Assembly: GCA_003508835.1 (NCBI GenBank)
Contig: PUFA01000007.1
Coordinates: forward strand, 17,073,001 to 17,137,000
Direction of reading: 5' to 3'
Source of the DNA: Eonycteris spelaea
Lineage: Eukaryota > Chordata > Mammalia > Chiroptera > Pteropodidae
Length of the DNA: 64,000 nt
Shown here: positions 35,518-47,516 of the stretch, piece by piece
Numbering within the stretch: the stretch's first letter is position 1
Layout: each line of letters begins with the position of its first letter
Translations under genes and position numbers: made by a program
The notes under the pieces: generated by a model
Seen by the model: the letters and a program-made list of their open reading frames with translations, nothing else
Database searches by the model: none
Told to the model about the DNA's origin: nothing

Positions 35518-35544
35518 AAAAAAAAAAAAAAAAAAAAAAAAAAA
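35518..35544. repeat. Poly-A tract, 27 bases
   Basis: Uninterrupted A run followed by gttaagg; no retroposon body was recognised upstream. Confidence 0.97.
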
Positions 35545-35854
35545 GTTAAGGAATTTGTTTTATACAATATATAATATATATGTTCACATATATTAAATAT
35601 TCTGTACCTTCAAGTACATTAAAATTAAAACTGGGAGAGTATGTGTGTATACGTGTATGTGTTTGCATTTATGGTTGGGTCATTGGCTGAGTCATACACT
35701 TCCAAACAAATAAAAGCACATTTATGTATGCCAATAAAACCCATAAACTGTAAGTAGCCTAATAGAAATAAGGAATTTGGACAAAGTAACAAGGGGTGGA
35801 TGGGGCTTGAGATGAGTCTTGAGGGTTGTGCAGAAGTTAGGTGGACATGAGGGA

Positions 35855-36427
35855 TGTGGAAGACAGAATTCTAAAAATGGCCTTTCAAGATGACCATCCC
35901 CTGTTTGTTCAGTCTAATACTAATCAAGGAACTGGTATGGAGGGATTTTACGGATGTAATTGAAGTCCTTCAAATGACCTTTAATTGCTGGAGATTACCT
36001 CATTGGGCCTGACCCAATCCAGTGACACTTTTACAGGTAGAATTTTCTTTTGCTTAGGGCAGAAATTGCCAGAGAGAGATGTACTCCCATTGGCCTTGAG
36101 GAAGAAAGCAAATAGTTTTGTTGTAAATGTCTGAGAGGCAGCTTCTAGAAGCTCAGAGCAGCTCCCCACCACAGCTAGCAAGAAAATGGTCATACATCTG
36201 CAAGGAATTTAAATCCTTCAATACCCAGGAAATCAGAAAAAGGTCTAGACTCTCAGATGAGGATTGAGGCCCTGCCAACATCTCGATGCAGCCTGTGAGA
36301 TCAAACCAGAGGATCCAGCTACCTGTGCCCAGATTCCTGACCCATGGAAAATTGAGATAATAAATGTGTTACTTTATGTTGCTGAGTTTGTGATAATTTA
36401 CTACTCTATCAATAGGGAGGTAATACA
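35855..36427 (+). mobile_element. MLT1-type ERVL-MaLR LTR, sense
   Basis: It begins tgtggaagacagaattct and ends gggaggtaatacaa near a terminal CA, giving TG...CA ends. Diagnostic internal text is acctcattgggcctgaccca, gcagcttctagaagctcaga, agcagctccccaccac, then attgagataataaatgtgtt, the conserved MLT1 polyadenylation block, followed by gctgagtttgtgataattta. It is non-coding; overlapping frames at 35981-36193 and 36264-36458 are spurious. Confidence 0.85.
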
Positions 36428-37499
36428 AGAAGAATATACAGGAATGGCATGGAGATAAGAATAGTCTAGAGTAAATACTTGTTTGTCTGGAGTGAAGGGA
36501 TAGCAGGAGTAAAGAAGGTGGTTAATTTTTGAGCAAGATAAAAGCCAACTAAATGTCAGGCTAAAGTTTAGACTTTTTTTGGAGAATTAATGTAAATAAG
36601 ACTCTCAGGATGAAAATGACCTATTTTATACCAAGTGTGCTATGGTTTGAGGACACAAGAGAGTGTAGATCAGGAGGCTCTACGAGGAAGCAGGAAGAAG
36701 AGAGAAGAGGAAGAGAACAGATGAGGGAAGACAAACCAGCTATTAGAACGAGACACCCTGATGAGTCTGGAAAACAGAATACCCAATTAACTAGGAAAAA
36801 AAAATTCAGAGTGTAGAGCTATGGTAATAATAATAAAAAAAAAAAAACCTAATCTGAAACACAGTGAAGAGAAAATAAACCGATTCTTTGAAAATATTTG
36901 ATCATTCTCTGTGATGGGGGAGAATAGAAAGTATTAACAAGAATTAAACATCAGAAAGTGAGGAGATGAAATGACAGTAATTCTGAGAAAAATAAGTAAC
37001 TTACCAAAAGAGCCCATGGAGTGAAGGTGGTGAGTTTCAAACAATCTGATAACCTTTGCAATCTATGTTAACTATGATTTATAAGGGTATATTTATGTAT
37101 GGTTGAGTAGAAGTGATAATATTGGTTAAAATTTAGGATTTCATGTCAACTTCTTATTATAGTCCTTTGAAAATGCATTCAGTGCATCAATTGCCAAGAG
37201 ATTGGTGAGGGCAATTAACGTGTTCTTTAAAGTGACTATTGATCATCTAATTTATATAGTTGTGAAAGGACAATCTGGAATGCAAGGGAGTGATCAAGAC
37301 AATAGACTTATTAAATTCATGATAATAATTGAACTTTAAGATATCAGAGCAGATGAAAAGAAGAGGCTTGGTTATATTTAAAGAAAAAACAATTAAGGAA
37401 GTTCACAAAGCAAATTCTTATTCAAAGGTATGACAGGACTATAGTTTTTCGTAAACTTCTTTTAAACTGATAAGAAACAAAATAGACTCAATATTAGTG
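36428..37499. repeat. Possible antisense L2 and unresolved sequence
   Basis: 36435-36620 (gagtaaagaaggtggttaat, taaagtttagacttttttt) resembles antisense L2 text also hinted at 35780-35854, which would make the MLT1 an insertion into an L2. The rest is unassigned, with an AAT/A-rich tract at 36822-36847. The basic 68-codon frame at 36610-36816 is not a recognisable protein. Confidence 0.35.
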
Positions 37500-37572
37500 A
37501 GTATTTCTAGGCACTGTGTTTATCACCTTCACACACAACTGTTCAATTTATATAATCTCTAAAGTGAGATGG

Positions 37573-37630
<58 letters not shown>

Positions 37631-37770
37631 TTATTTTACCAAGAAGGAACTGAAATTCGGAGAACTTAATAAACCTCTAAATCCACAGTGCTAAAAATTG
37701 GGGGATGTGAGGTTATAATCTTGTCATATCTGATTTCAAATCTGAATCGGCAGTCCGTTATTCCATATTG
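37500..37770 (-). repeat. MIR SINE, antisense, split by a CT microsatellite
   Basis: The left part has tttctaggcactgtgtttat and atttatataatctctaaagt; the right part has ttaccaagaaggaactgaaa, gagaacttaataaacctcta and aatcggcagtccgttattcc. Together they form one reversed MIR in which the (CT)n tract lies where the TATTATCCC segment should be. Confidence 0.75.
37574..37631. repeat. (CT)n microsatellite
   Basis: About 28 CT units with a single phase break (tcttct) near 37601-37606; pyrimidine-only on the plus strand. Confidence 0.98.
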
Positions 37771-38029
37771 CATGCATCTAGCCTCTGTCTCTTGGGACTC
37801 TGTAACTAAGTTTTACAAAGTACCATATGAATAGTTTGATTAAAAGAGAAAATGTTTCCTTTAGCTTGTCAAAAGTTTTAGAAAATACAACTAGGTCAAA
37901 AGGAAGATAAACTGCAATATTACCTTTCAAATGTATGACACTTTTACTGATACATATGTCATATACTGGAAACAGAGTTGAATATGCATATACACACATA
38001 CACACAAACAAACTGGAGGCACAGAGATG

Positions 38030-38180
38030 CAGGTTCTTATATTATCTTCACAATTTACTGACTGTATTACATTGGGCATGATATTTAATCTCTCGTAGAT
38101 TCAAATTCATAATCTAAAAAATAGTGACAAACATTTTGAGAATTCAATAATTTGAATTTATAATGCATCGTCATATAGAA
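38030..38180 (+). repeat. MIR SINE fragment, sense
   Basis: cacaatttactgactgtatt, acattgggcatgatatttaa, tctctcgtagattcaaattc and ataatctaaaaaatagtgac follow MIR (CTTACTAGCTGTGTGACCTTGGGCAAGTTACTTAACCTCTC, CATCTGTAAAATGG). Confidence 0.72.
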
Positions 38181-38339
38181 CACTTACAACAATGTTATTT
38201 TATATCGATCTACAACATGATGAATGAGATAATTTCAATGTTATTATCTTGTTTCTTTCTTAAGCATACATTCAATGATTATTAATAGACATATATACCT
38301 ATCCAAGCATCAGCACGATTCATGTTTAAAATGTTTCTA

Positions 38340-40140
38340 TCATTCTAAAAACATCCATTGTGTCCAATTGCACTCAAACTCTGCTCCCATACCAGCCCCA
38401 AGCAACCATGATCTGCTTTTTGTCTTCATCAATTTTTGTTTCCTGAACACTTTATACATGTGAAGTTATAGTATATGTATGTAATCTTTCATATCTGGCT
38501 TCTTTCACTTAACGTGATGTTTTTGAGGTTCGCCACTTATAGCATATATTACAATAGTTTATTGTTGAATAGAATTTCATTATATGGACACACCACATTT
38601 TATTTATACATTCACCAGTTAATGGACCTTTTAAAAAATACTTTGGGGCTAATATGAATAACTTCGCTATGAACATTCATATACAGAAATTTGTGTTGAC
38701 TAATTTCTCTTGGAGAGATTCCTAAGACTAGAATTATTGTCCATAATGTAAGTATATTTTTTAAAAATCGTCAAGCTGTTTTTCAAAGTGATTGCATCAT
38801 TTTACATTATAACGTACAATGTAAAAATGTTCCAGTTTTGTCCATGTCTTCAACATATGCTATTGTCTATCTCTTTATTATGGCTATCTTAGTGAGTGTG
38901 AAGTATTATTTCACTGTGATTTTAATTTCCATTCCTTAATGATTAATGATGTTGAGCAATCTTTCATGCGCATATTTGCCACTTATATGTTTTCTTTGGT
39001 TAAATGTCAATTCAAAACTTTGCCTATTTTTAAAGGGGTCATTTTTTAATTATTGAATTATAAGAATTTTCACATATTCTTATATATCTTGTATTACAAG
39101 ATAGAAGTCATTTATCAAATATATTATATATGAATTTTTTTCCTAGACTATAGCTTATTTTTTTCATTTTCTTAGTGATTACCTTTGAAACACCAAATTT
39201 TTTAATGTTCATGAAATCCAATTATTCATATTATAAAATTGTACAGATAGTGCCATAGTATGGGATAATGGTGTAAATTTATCTTTTCTGTATAAGGAGA
39301 GCAAAATTCCTAGCACCACTTGTTGAAATGTATGCACTTTTTCCATTAAATTGACTAGACCCAATTGTCAAACAATTGACTTTAAGAGTTTATTTTGTAG
39401 TTCTAATTCCATTTTTGCCCTACATGACTGTCCTTAGGAGATACTGGGTTGTCTTGATTACCTTTATACTAAGTTCTGACACTGGAAAGCATGTCATCCA
39501 ACTTTGTTCTTCATCAAAATTGTTTTGAATATTCTTGATCCTTTGAATTTCTACATCAATTTAAAAATTAGATTGCTCATTTCTGCAAAAACAAATCTTC
39601 TGATGTTTATAGGAAATGCACTGAATCTATATATCAGTTTGGAGAAAATTGCTGTCTTAATATTTAAAATTCAAATGAACATGGAATGCCTTTCCGTTTA
39701 TTTATTAATCTCTTTCAGCAATATTTTGTAGACTTTTTTAGTACTTCTTGCATTTTTATTTTTATTGTAAATCATTTCATTCTTTATGATGTTATTGTGA
39801 ATGAAATAATTTTCTTAATTTTATTTTTTATGTTTGTTATTAGTATATAGAAACATATTGGTTTTTTAACCCAATGACCTTTTCAAACGTGTTTATTACA
39901 TTTGTGTGTGTGTGTGTGTTATGTGTGTATTCCTTAGGATATTCTACACAGACAATCATGTCAGAGATAAGACAGTTTGGTTTACTTTTTCCCAATATAG
40001 ATAATTTTTCATACTCATTACTTTGGCAGCACAATATTGAATAATAGCAAAAAGCAGACCTCTCTGCCTTGTCTTTATTTTGGAGAAAAATTACTGTTTT
40101 TCACTGTATGTTTACCATTTTGCTATTTATTTTCCTTTAT
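38340..40140 (-). mobile_element. Old L1 LINE (3' UTR and ORF2), antisense
   Basis: The plus strand reads as antisense L1M-age sequence for about 1.8 kb in correct order. The 3' UTR has ccagccccaagcaaccatga and tctggcttctttcacttaac; the ORF2 end has ttgctattgtctatctctt-type text and agtgagtgtgaagtattatt. RT-region text then follows: agcaccacttgttgaaatgt, catccaactttgttcttca, gaacatggaatgcctttccg and gattccttaggatattct-type text. Many frame breaks. Frames reported across it are spurious. Confidence 0.88.
39903..39929. repeat. (TG)n short microsatellite
   Basis: Nine TG units, then tatgtgtgtat, within the antisense L1. Confidence 0.92.
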
Positions 40141-40784
40141 GTCTCATGATTCATTGTTTCTCTTCTTTTTGTTTATGCTTGTTAAATGGTTTGCATGTCT
40201 TTTCCTATGTGTTTATTTTGTGTGATTGTTCTAAAGATTAAACATGCCTCAAGCCATCAGAAGATGTGGGAGGTCATGAGTAGAAACAGAGTTTAAACTA
40301 TACTAATGTCACAAAAATGTGTCCATTTATCGAGCAGCTGCTGTTAAATCTTCCCTATTCATCTCATTTTGATAAGTGGAATCAACCAGTTTTCCTATGA
40401 GTGCACCTCTGTAGGGCATGAAATTAAAATTAAAAGATGAGCAATTTCATGGTAGCTTGGTGTTTGATGTAAATACAGCAATGTCCTCTCCCTTATTCTC
40501 AGTAGAAAACTATCTGTCCCTTCTTAAAATATATTACCAAAAGGAGAAATTGCCTTCACATATATTCAGAGCTTGGCATACTCCCAGAGCTGAAGGAGAT
40601 CCCCTTGTAAATTCCGAAGAGTTCAAGTTCACCAGGGCTCTGACACTAGCATTGGCCAGCCTTTTGATGTCCCATGAAGAGTACATGGTCAAAACATCAT
40701 TTAAAGCTTTGAGATGGTAGCTAATTATGTATGTCATTAACCATTTGAAGTAGAAATTATTGTTCAACTACTGATATAAATTAT
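40141..40784. other. Unique sequence, opposite overlapping frames
   Basis: A 100-codon plus frame (40418-40720) and a 77-codon minus frame (40534-40767) overlap. Neither shows a domain, a signal peptide or exon-like boundaries that I can support, and both look like chance openings. Confidence 0.4.
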
Positions 40785-40930
40785 AGCCCCCACTGATAGA
40801 ATATTTACCACTATTCCAGCACAGAACTAAGGACTTTTTGTTATATCATTTAAGACTCACAATGACCTTAATAACCTTAGTAATTAAGAGTTCCTCAATT
40901 AACAGATTCCCATTCTGTCACAAGTCTTAT
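40785..40930 (-). repeat. MIR SINE fragment, antisense
   Basis: ttaccactattccagcacag, aactaaggactttttgttat, catttaagactcacaatgac and caattaacagattcccattc follow reversed MIR with strong divergence. Confidence 0.6.
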
Positions 40931-41524
40931 CATGTCACTCTTACTTAGAAAGGAATCCACAGGTCCAAAATGAACATGCCTGCCAAAACCCTAAGGTATC
41001 AATACTTTAATCCTGGATAATGCTATGAGTACCTGAGATGATGAAATTCTTTGCTCTCCTTCCAAGACTACCTTGGAGCTTATAAGTATATCTTTCTGAG
41101 GTCCATTTTCTACAGGTGGATTATAATCTTGGTCATGCACTCTTAGGCCAGTGAGTGGTCAAGGGACAGTTGTTTGGTCAGTGTGTAGATGAAATTATAT
41201 CGGCTCAGGTTTTACGCATGTATGTCTGAGGTCTCTTGAGGTGAGCAAGTAAATTGGGAGTGAAAAAAGAGGAAAGCAGAAACTATGAGCTGGAAACTGC
41301 AGACCAGGCTGACCAGACTAGTTTTCCATGTTCAGATCTTTGAGGAATTCAACAATTCTAAATTTTAAATCGGACTTTCAGGTCACTGTGAAAATGTCAA
41401 AGTAGGAGTAAATAACACATCTTATTTAGTCACATGTAAAATTGTCTTATTCCTTTAAGCATTTAGGCATATGGCATGATAGACTTTGCATATATTCTTG
41501 ATGTTGGCCTTGTGATTGTCTAGG
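40931..41524. other. Unique intergenic sequence
   Basis: No gene or named repeat was recognised. Confidence 0.5.
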
Positions 41525-41690
41525 ATGAGATGGAATAATATCATCTTTGTGTAAGTGAGAGAACCTGAGACTCAGAGAAGTTAAATAATTTTACTAAGAT
41601 CACAAAGCCAGAAAGAGAAACTGGATCTAATTCCAAAGGCCATGTAAAAACCACAACACTGTCCTCTTTGTCCTACATTGTTAAGATCAC
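41525..41690 (-). repeat. MIR SINE, antisense
   Basis: gagaacctgagactcagaga, agttaaataattttactaag, atcacaaagccagaaagag and aactggatctaattccaaag match the reversed MIR core closely. Confidence 0.85.
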
Positions 41691-41824
41691 ACTGTTAATA
41701 TTTGGGGAAGTTAAGTTCAGGTTCATTGATTTCAAAGCCTGCAATTTTTCAGTGACACTGTACTACTATGATGAAGTCCAAGGAATATAAAATGCAAGCT
41801 TAAGAGAGCAAAAACATTTTCTTC

Positions 41825-41920
41825 TTCACTTTGTATTTTCAGCACCTACAAGTAGGTACCTATAGGGACACAGTAGGCACTCAATAAACATTTGTTGAAG
41901 AATGAATGGATTGAATAATG
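41825..41920 (+). repeat. L2 LINE 3' end, sense
   Basis: tttcagcacctacaagtagg, agggacacagtaggcactca and ataaacatttgttgaagaat, then gaatggattgaat, is the L2 3' terminus (GCACATAGTAGGCACTCAATAAATATTTGTTGAATGAATGA). Confidence 0.85.
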
Positions 41921-43734
41921 CTGGCATTTACAGCCACACTGGTGTGACCTCATATATAATGCATGACCGTAATCTACCACTGATCTAAAACTTTGAGAAG
42001 GGAATGATGGGAAAAACCTCTAACGAATCATTTATTTTAGGTATGGGTGAAGGACTTATTTCTCCACTGTCGTTATTCCTCTGCCTTCCACAAGGCGATT
42101 TATTTTTAAATAGAAAAAAGAGGCGAAAAAAGAAGAAAGGAAATACAAAAATGCCTTTTCAATATAGGCTTTTTTTTTTTTTGTAAAAGAAAAAGAATTT
42201 GCTTTCCCCTCTGCAAAAGTAACCTATAAAAACAAAACAGAATAGAAATCTATCAATCAGTGGATCACTCTGCAATGCAACAGCATCTTCTCATGACATA
42301 TAGCTTTGCGTGATCCAGCAAAAGGCAAAATTAGCAACTCTATTGATTATGAATTATTCAGGTAAATGGGTCGTAAAGTAAGATTTAAGATTTCAAAAAG
42401 GACTCAGAGCTACACATTGCCAAAGGTGTATGATCTGCAGTGTGAACTGCATTACAGAGCAGGCTCTCAATTCAGAGGACAAGCACCTGGAGATAGGAGC
42501 CATGAACCATGTCAGGAAAATAAATTTGAATCCTGAAAAAGATCAGCATACCTACAGATAAAAATCTCTGGCACACAGAGAGTGAGCTTTTGTAAGGGTC
42601 AGTCAAAGGGCTGGCTCCATGGTTGGTGCACCCCAAATGGTTAGTGATAAATGACACCCTAGCTTGGCTCATTTCAGTGTCGGTAGGGTGATTTAATACA
42701 GAAAGTTACATCGGTTTGAAATGAGACTTCACCAGCAGCACAGCATTAATAATCCTTTGTTTTTATGCAGGGGATTGTATTATCTTTACTATAGGTTTAA
42801 AATCTCCTCTAGGATTTCTGTTGCTTAAGAGTTGTGCTAACAGGAGCTTGGTTAAATTGCTTATAAGAACAGTGGAGAGAGGTTATAAATTGCAGACTTC
42901 CCAATTCCCAGAGCTATTCAAGAATCTTGTACAGTTGAGGGACATTAATATCTCATACAAACCCTACTGCAGTCTTGAAAAATAATAATAAAAAGAACCC
43001 CTTCCTTCCTCTCTATCGTATGTGCTGCTCTATTATTTTATTTCAAATAAAATATTTCCACCCCTCATTTTCTTTACTCCCTTGGTGACTTTACCTCTCT
43101 AGGTAGGATAATCTTTTATCACTATCAGCTTTAGTCCTAACCTCTGATGACTCCTGGGCTTTTCTGAGACAGTAAATACTGAATAACTCAGGAGTCTTTA
43201 TATTCCTGCTCTCCTTCTGATGAACTGTCTCAGATATCTACAGACATCCAAATACACTGATGCTAATGGGACACCTCAGAAAACAGGCAACACAGTTGAC
43301 AAGCAGTCCCTGACCCTTTAATAGGTTTTGAGGAGTGTTTTTGAAAGTCTAATGAAAGCCCACTGGCTGGAGAAGCATGCAAATCCAAAGTAGCAGGAGG
43401 CATTCTTGAGATCAAATCTCCCTTGCCATTGCCAAGGGATAGGGGTCTGTCTCTGTCTAGACTAAACAATTACACAGGGCTTGAATGTGGGACCTACACC
43501 TCAGAGAACAAGATGCTCCATGTCGATGGTATGTACCAAAGTAACTGCTAACTTCTGAAAATCCCAGGCAACGTAACAGCTAATTAAAATACATAATCTA
43601 GCCATTTACTATGGCAAGAAATAAAGAACTATGAATAACACAGGAAAAACGTAACTGAAGTTCATCAGCCATCTATTTACCAGTTTCTAACACACACGCC
43701 ATGATTTTTCATGCTGACATAATCTCTTACTCAT
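41921..43734. other. Unique sequence, candidate conserved non-coding block
   Basis: No gene. A 14-base T run lies near 42168-42182. The 42240-42480 part is unique and of balanced composition (gatcactctgcaatgcaac, agctttgcgtgatccagca). Minus frames at 42472-42672 and 43263-43469 have no recognisable domains. Confidence 0.4.
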
Positions 43735-44835
43735 TTAACATTCATTTACCAAATATTTATTACATCCCAAATGCATGTGGGTCAATGTGTTAGGCATTTA
43801 GGAACCAGAGAAGAGAGCATCGAGTCTCTGACCTCAGACAACTAATAGTGTAACAGAAAAAGAAACATGGTAGCAGATAAAACTGATATAAATATGCCTA
43901 GTGTTGAAGAGAGGTAAAAGAAGACAAATGTGTATATCCTAAGAAAAAGTTTATGACTTTGCTCAGAATACCTCCTTGCATTTGAGCTAAGTCTTGAATG
44001 ATGAATAAGACAGAAGAGGAAAGGGGATTTTAGACAGAAGAACTTGTGAAAAGTCAAAGAACAATATTTTTGGAAAAGAAATAAAGAACTCATGGATTAC
44101 AGGATTCAAAGCAAGAAACAACAGACTGGAAAAAAAATCGAGGCCAGATTTTTAAAGAAACTTACATTTTAAAATGAGAAAGTTTGCTCTTATCTTACTG
44201 ATAATAGGAAATCATCAGATTACAAAACCATGAGCAAATTTATACTATGGAAAATATGTTAAGCAGAATAACTTCAATATACTGCTTCTGTGCATTGTCA
44301 TTCATAGAGCTTTACCATCAGGAACACGAAGCTTTCAAAAATCACCATAGAAAAGAAAGAGAAGACTATAGGATAAGGCAGGATGTGTTTTAAAGATTAG
44401 CCTAATATTACTTCTGGTCACATGCCATTGGCCAGAACCAGTTTGGCCCCAGTCTACCTATTGATGTGCCCAGAAAGAGGAAATAGTAGAAGAATACACC
44501 GCGTTGTCCCTGACACAACACATGGAGAATAAGGTAGGAATGAGTGAAACAAGAAGGAGAAGTGATGAAGAGGATTGCAGTAATCCTTCAAAAAGGTATT
44601 AAACACTCACACTAAGGCAGTAGACATGGAGAGATGGATGAATTTCAGTGATATTTAAGACAAAAATGATAATATTTAGTAATGAACTAAAAGTTCATGA
44701 TAAAGAGCAAGGAAACATTCAACATAACTCTAAGCTTTCTAGCTTTGGAAAAGGAGGAAAATGGTATTGACATTAACCAAGACCCAGAGTATATAAGCAG
44801 TTTTTAAGAAAAAATCCAGGAAATATGATGAGTTC
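43735..44835 (-). repeat. L2 LINE, antisense, long fragment
   Basis: It starts attcatttaccaaatatt with gtgttaggcatttaggaacc, then tttgagctaagtcttgaatg and gacagaagaacttgtgaaaa. It continues far upstream in L2: gatgaagaggattgcagtaa, tagacatggagagatgg and acataactctaagctttcta. The order matches an L2 read in reverse for about 1.1 kb with gaps. The minus frame at 43842-44093 lies in it but has no recognisable LINE motif. Confidence 0.7.
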
Positions 44836-44939
44836 TTTACAAGACATGCTCAAATGAATGAGCATGCTGCAAATATGTAGAATATATCCCCTTGCCAGAT
44901 GGAAAAGCAGGCTAATAACTAAAGAGAAATGTCAGTCAT

Positions 44940-44940
<1 letters not shown>

Positions 44941-44977
<37 letters not shown>
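44941..44977. repeat. (TAA)n microsatellite
   Basis: Twelve perfect TAA units. They create a poly-Asn run in the plus frame at 44858-45166, which is therefore not credible as a gene. Confidence 0.98.
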
Positions 44978-45177
44978 CAGAATCCTTGGAAATTGTGTTA
45001 CAATCTTTATTATCTATCTAACCTCCTGACAGTCTTTTGGTTGTTGTTATCATCAATATATCTAACAAACAGAAGCATGTGGCAGAGAGCAGCTAACTTC
45101 ACCAAACCAGTTTTCTCTTTTTTGCTAGACATACAGTTGGACCACATTTCGAAACTTCATAATTAGATGTAGCCAGT

Positions 45178-45573
45178 TATATCAGTTTGTGAGGATAGCT
45201 GCAACAAAGTACCACACCTAGATGACCAAACAGTATGCATTTATTAACTCATAGTTCTGTAGGCTAGCAGTCCAAAATAAAGGTTTGGTAGAGTTGCTTC
45301 TTTTGAGGGCTATGAGGAAAGACTATTCTGGGACTCTCTCTTTAATTTGTAGATGAGCATCATCTCTCTGTCTCTCTTCACATTATCTTCCCTTTACGTG
45401 TGTCCCTGTGCCAAATGTATTCTGTTTTATAAGGACATCAGTCATATTAGAGTTGAACCTACCCTAATAACTTCACTTCAACTTAATGACCTCTATAAAG
45501 GTCACATTCTAAGGTACTGAGGTTGAAGGCTCTGCCATATAAATTATTGGGAAACACAATTTAACCCTTAACA
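45178..45573 (-). mobile_element. MLT1-type ERVL-MaLR LTR, antisense
   Basis: tatcagtttgtgaggatagc, tgcaacaaagtaccacacct, ctgtaggctagcagtccaaa, ttataaggacatcagtcata, aatgacctctataaaggtca and gaaacacaatttaaccctta reproduce the reversed MLT1 LTR from end to end. It retains no coding sequence. Confidence 0.9.
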
Positions 45574-45832
45574 CCAGGTGACTGAATCCTGGCCAACGGA
45601 ATATAGGGACAAGTATAGTAACCACTTTCATCACGAGTTCAATACAAAACATTCATGTGAACCACCAAGCTCTTTCCCCTTTCTGCTGTCTTGAGACAAA
45701 TGAGCACCATAACCATGGAAGCCACAAACTGAAACAAGCAAAGCACCAGATGAAAGATGCTGGATTCTTGAATCACCCCTGGAAGGAGACTACACTGCAA
45801 GGATCATAAATCTTGGACATTACACAAGCAAG

Positions 45833-46277
45833 TGTGAAAGATTGACATAAGTAGAGCCATTTTCAGTGGGAGATGGAGCAGCCATCCAAGACAGACTGCC
45901 TTGCATGTCTAACTCTTTGAAACTTTGGACATTTAAATTGGGAAAAATAAAATTTGGCCTGGGCCAAAACATTGTCTTATAAACAATTATTTGTAAAGCT
46001 AACAGAAAAACAGATATCCTTATCATAGGGACTGATGATTAAGAACATTCTTTAGAAACAGTGACGAGCCATGTAAAGCTAACGAGTATCCAGTTAACAT
46101 CAAGAGAAATTCCTTTCTTCTATTCATATCGATATTTCTCTTCCTTTTTCTCATAAAACCCCTGCCTTCACCTGAAATTGGGACAAATTGTTTTTGTCTG
46201 AACCTGTGTCTCCCGATTGCTGTGATTTGAAATAAATGCTTATTGCCTCTCACTTTAGCCTTTTATTTTTAGGTTAA
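45833..46277 (+). mobile_element. Endogenous retrovirus LTR, different family
   Basis: The layout is that of a retroviral LTR: ctcataaaacccctgccttc (TATA-like box near 46151), ctgaacctgtgtctcccgat, AATAAA at about 46231 and a closing ttttatttttaggttaaca. The upstream limit is uncertain, and 45574-45832 may belong to another old repeat. Minus frames at 45820-46253 are spurious. No gag, pol or env sequence was recognised beside it, so it is probably a solo LTR. Confidence 0.6.
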
Positions 46278-47516
46278 CACAAAAAAATAATTCATATTCT
46301 GTGTTTGAGCCTTTATACATATTGAATTTGTTTAGGAACTAGCTTTATAAAACTAATAAAATGATCTTAGGGCTGACAATATACAACGCACACACACAGA
46401 GAAAAGTGCTGAAAAATTGACTTACCTATCTTCAAAATGATGCTCAAAATATACCTATTTCTCTATTAAAGAGGCACTGGACTTAACTTCCTTCGATTTT
46501 TAAGATTTATCATGCCTAAAATTTCCAGCATTCTCTGATAAAGCAGTCAAGAGAGTTTTCAACATATTTGAAAAAAGTGTTTCAGAATCTCATCTTGGAG
46601 TTACCTAGATAGCCATCCAAATTCTTCAACTATCTTAAACTTCAAACTGCATCTTCAATACACCTCAGCTTTCAAGATATATTTGTAAAACTTCTTACAG
46701 TAAAATGTTGATGAAATGTCCCAATATTGCTTTATGGAATTAACATTCTTAAAGGCTTAACAACTTGAACCAATTTCTAAATGACTTTAAAATATGAAAG
46801 ATTTCAGATTCCTCTTCCACTAGTCAATTTTTAAACTAGAATTATGGTAAAATATTATCTAAAGTTAAATATCTGAGTCTATCTGACATTAGATGAGCCT
46901 AGAAAATACAGGCTGGAAGAATATTTCACCAGATTTTTTGATATTGTGAGTCATGTAAGTTTTGAAATTTGAATATTTAATGTAGAAATTTGGAGATTAA
47001 ATAAGACAGGCACTATTGATGAGCTGCAGGAAGGCTATTCGAATTCCATTCAGAGTTGGCTTCTAAATTCTGATTACTTCCTAATGTATATGATAAGTTT
47101 AATAGCAAAGGGATTTAAATTGTACATATTATGTGAGACACAATAATAATATGTATCTACTTATTAGTCATATTTATCAGTTGTCATTTGAATTAGTAGA
47201 AATAGGAAACAGATCTTGCAAATCAAGCTGTAGGATGTTAATTTCAGACATGAAATTTTAACTTGTACTTTGGAATAAATGCACAGGCAGAACAATATAA
47301 TCATTTGGAAAACTTTATTAATAACTCAATGCTCAAATGATCTGATCAAATTTGTTATCGCAATGTTCTATGCCAAAATACATCTGTCAATATATTTGCC
47401 AATTTCATGTTGGCAAACAGTTCACTGGGTTTGATCTTTGAGTTGTTTCATTTTACTGGAATCTTTAGGACATTGCCAACATCACGAAAATAAGTAATTA
47501 AAGAAGTCAAACTGGA
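46278..47516. other. Unique intergenic sequence
   Basis: No gene, RNA or named repeat was recognised. Confidence 0.5.

Noticed and set aside
35518..35544. Poly-A as the tail of a processed pseudogene
   Set aside because: No gene-like or retroposon body and no target-site duplication were recognised upstream.
40418..40720. 100-codon plus-strand frame, considered as an exon or processed pseudogene
   Set aside because: No poly-A tail, no flanking duplication, no recognised homology; an opposite-strand frame of 77 codons overlaps.
44858..45166. 102-codon frame with a poly-Asn run
   Set aside because: The Asn run is the (TAA)n microsatellite.
45178..46277. Complete provirus between the MLT1 and the following LTR
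   Set aside because: The two belong to different families and opposite orientations; no internal coding region lies between them.
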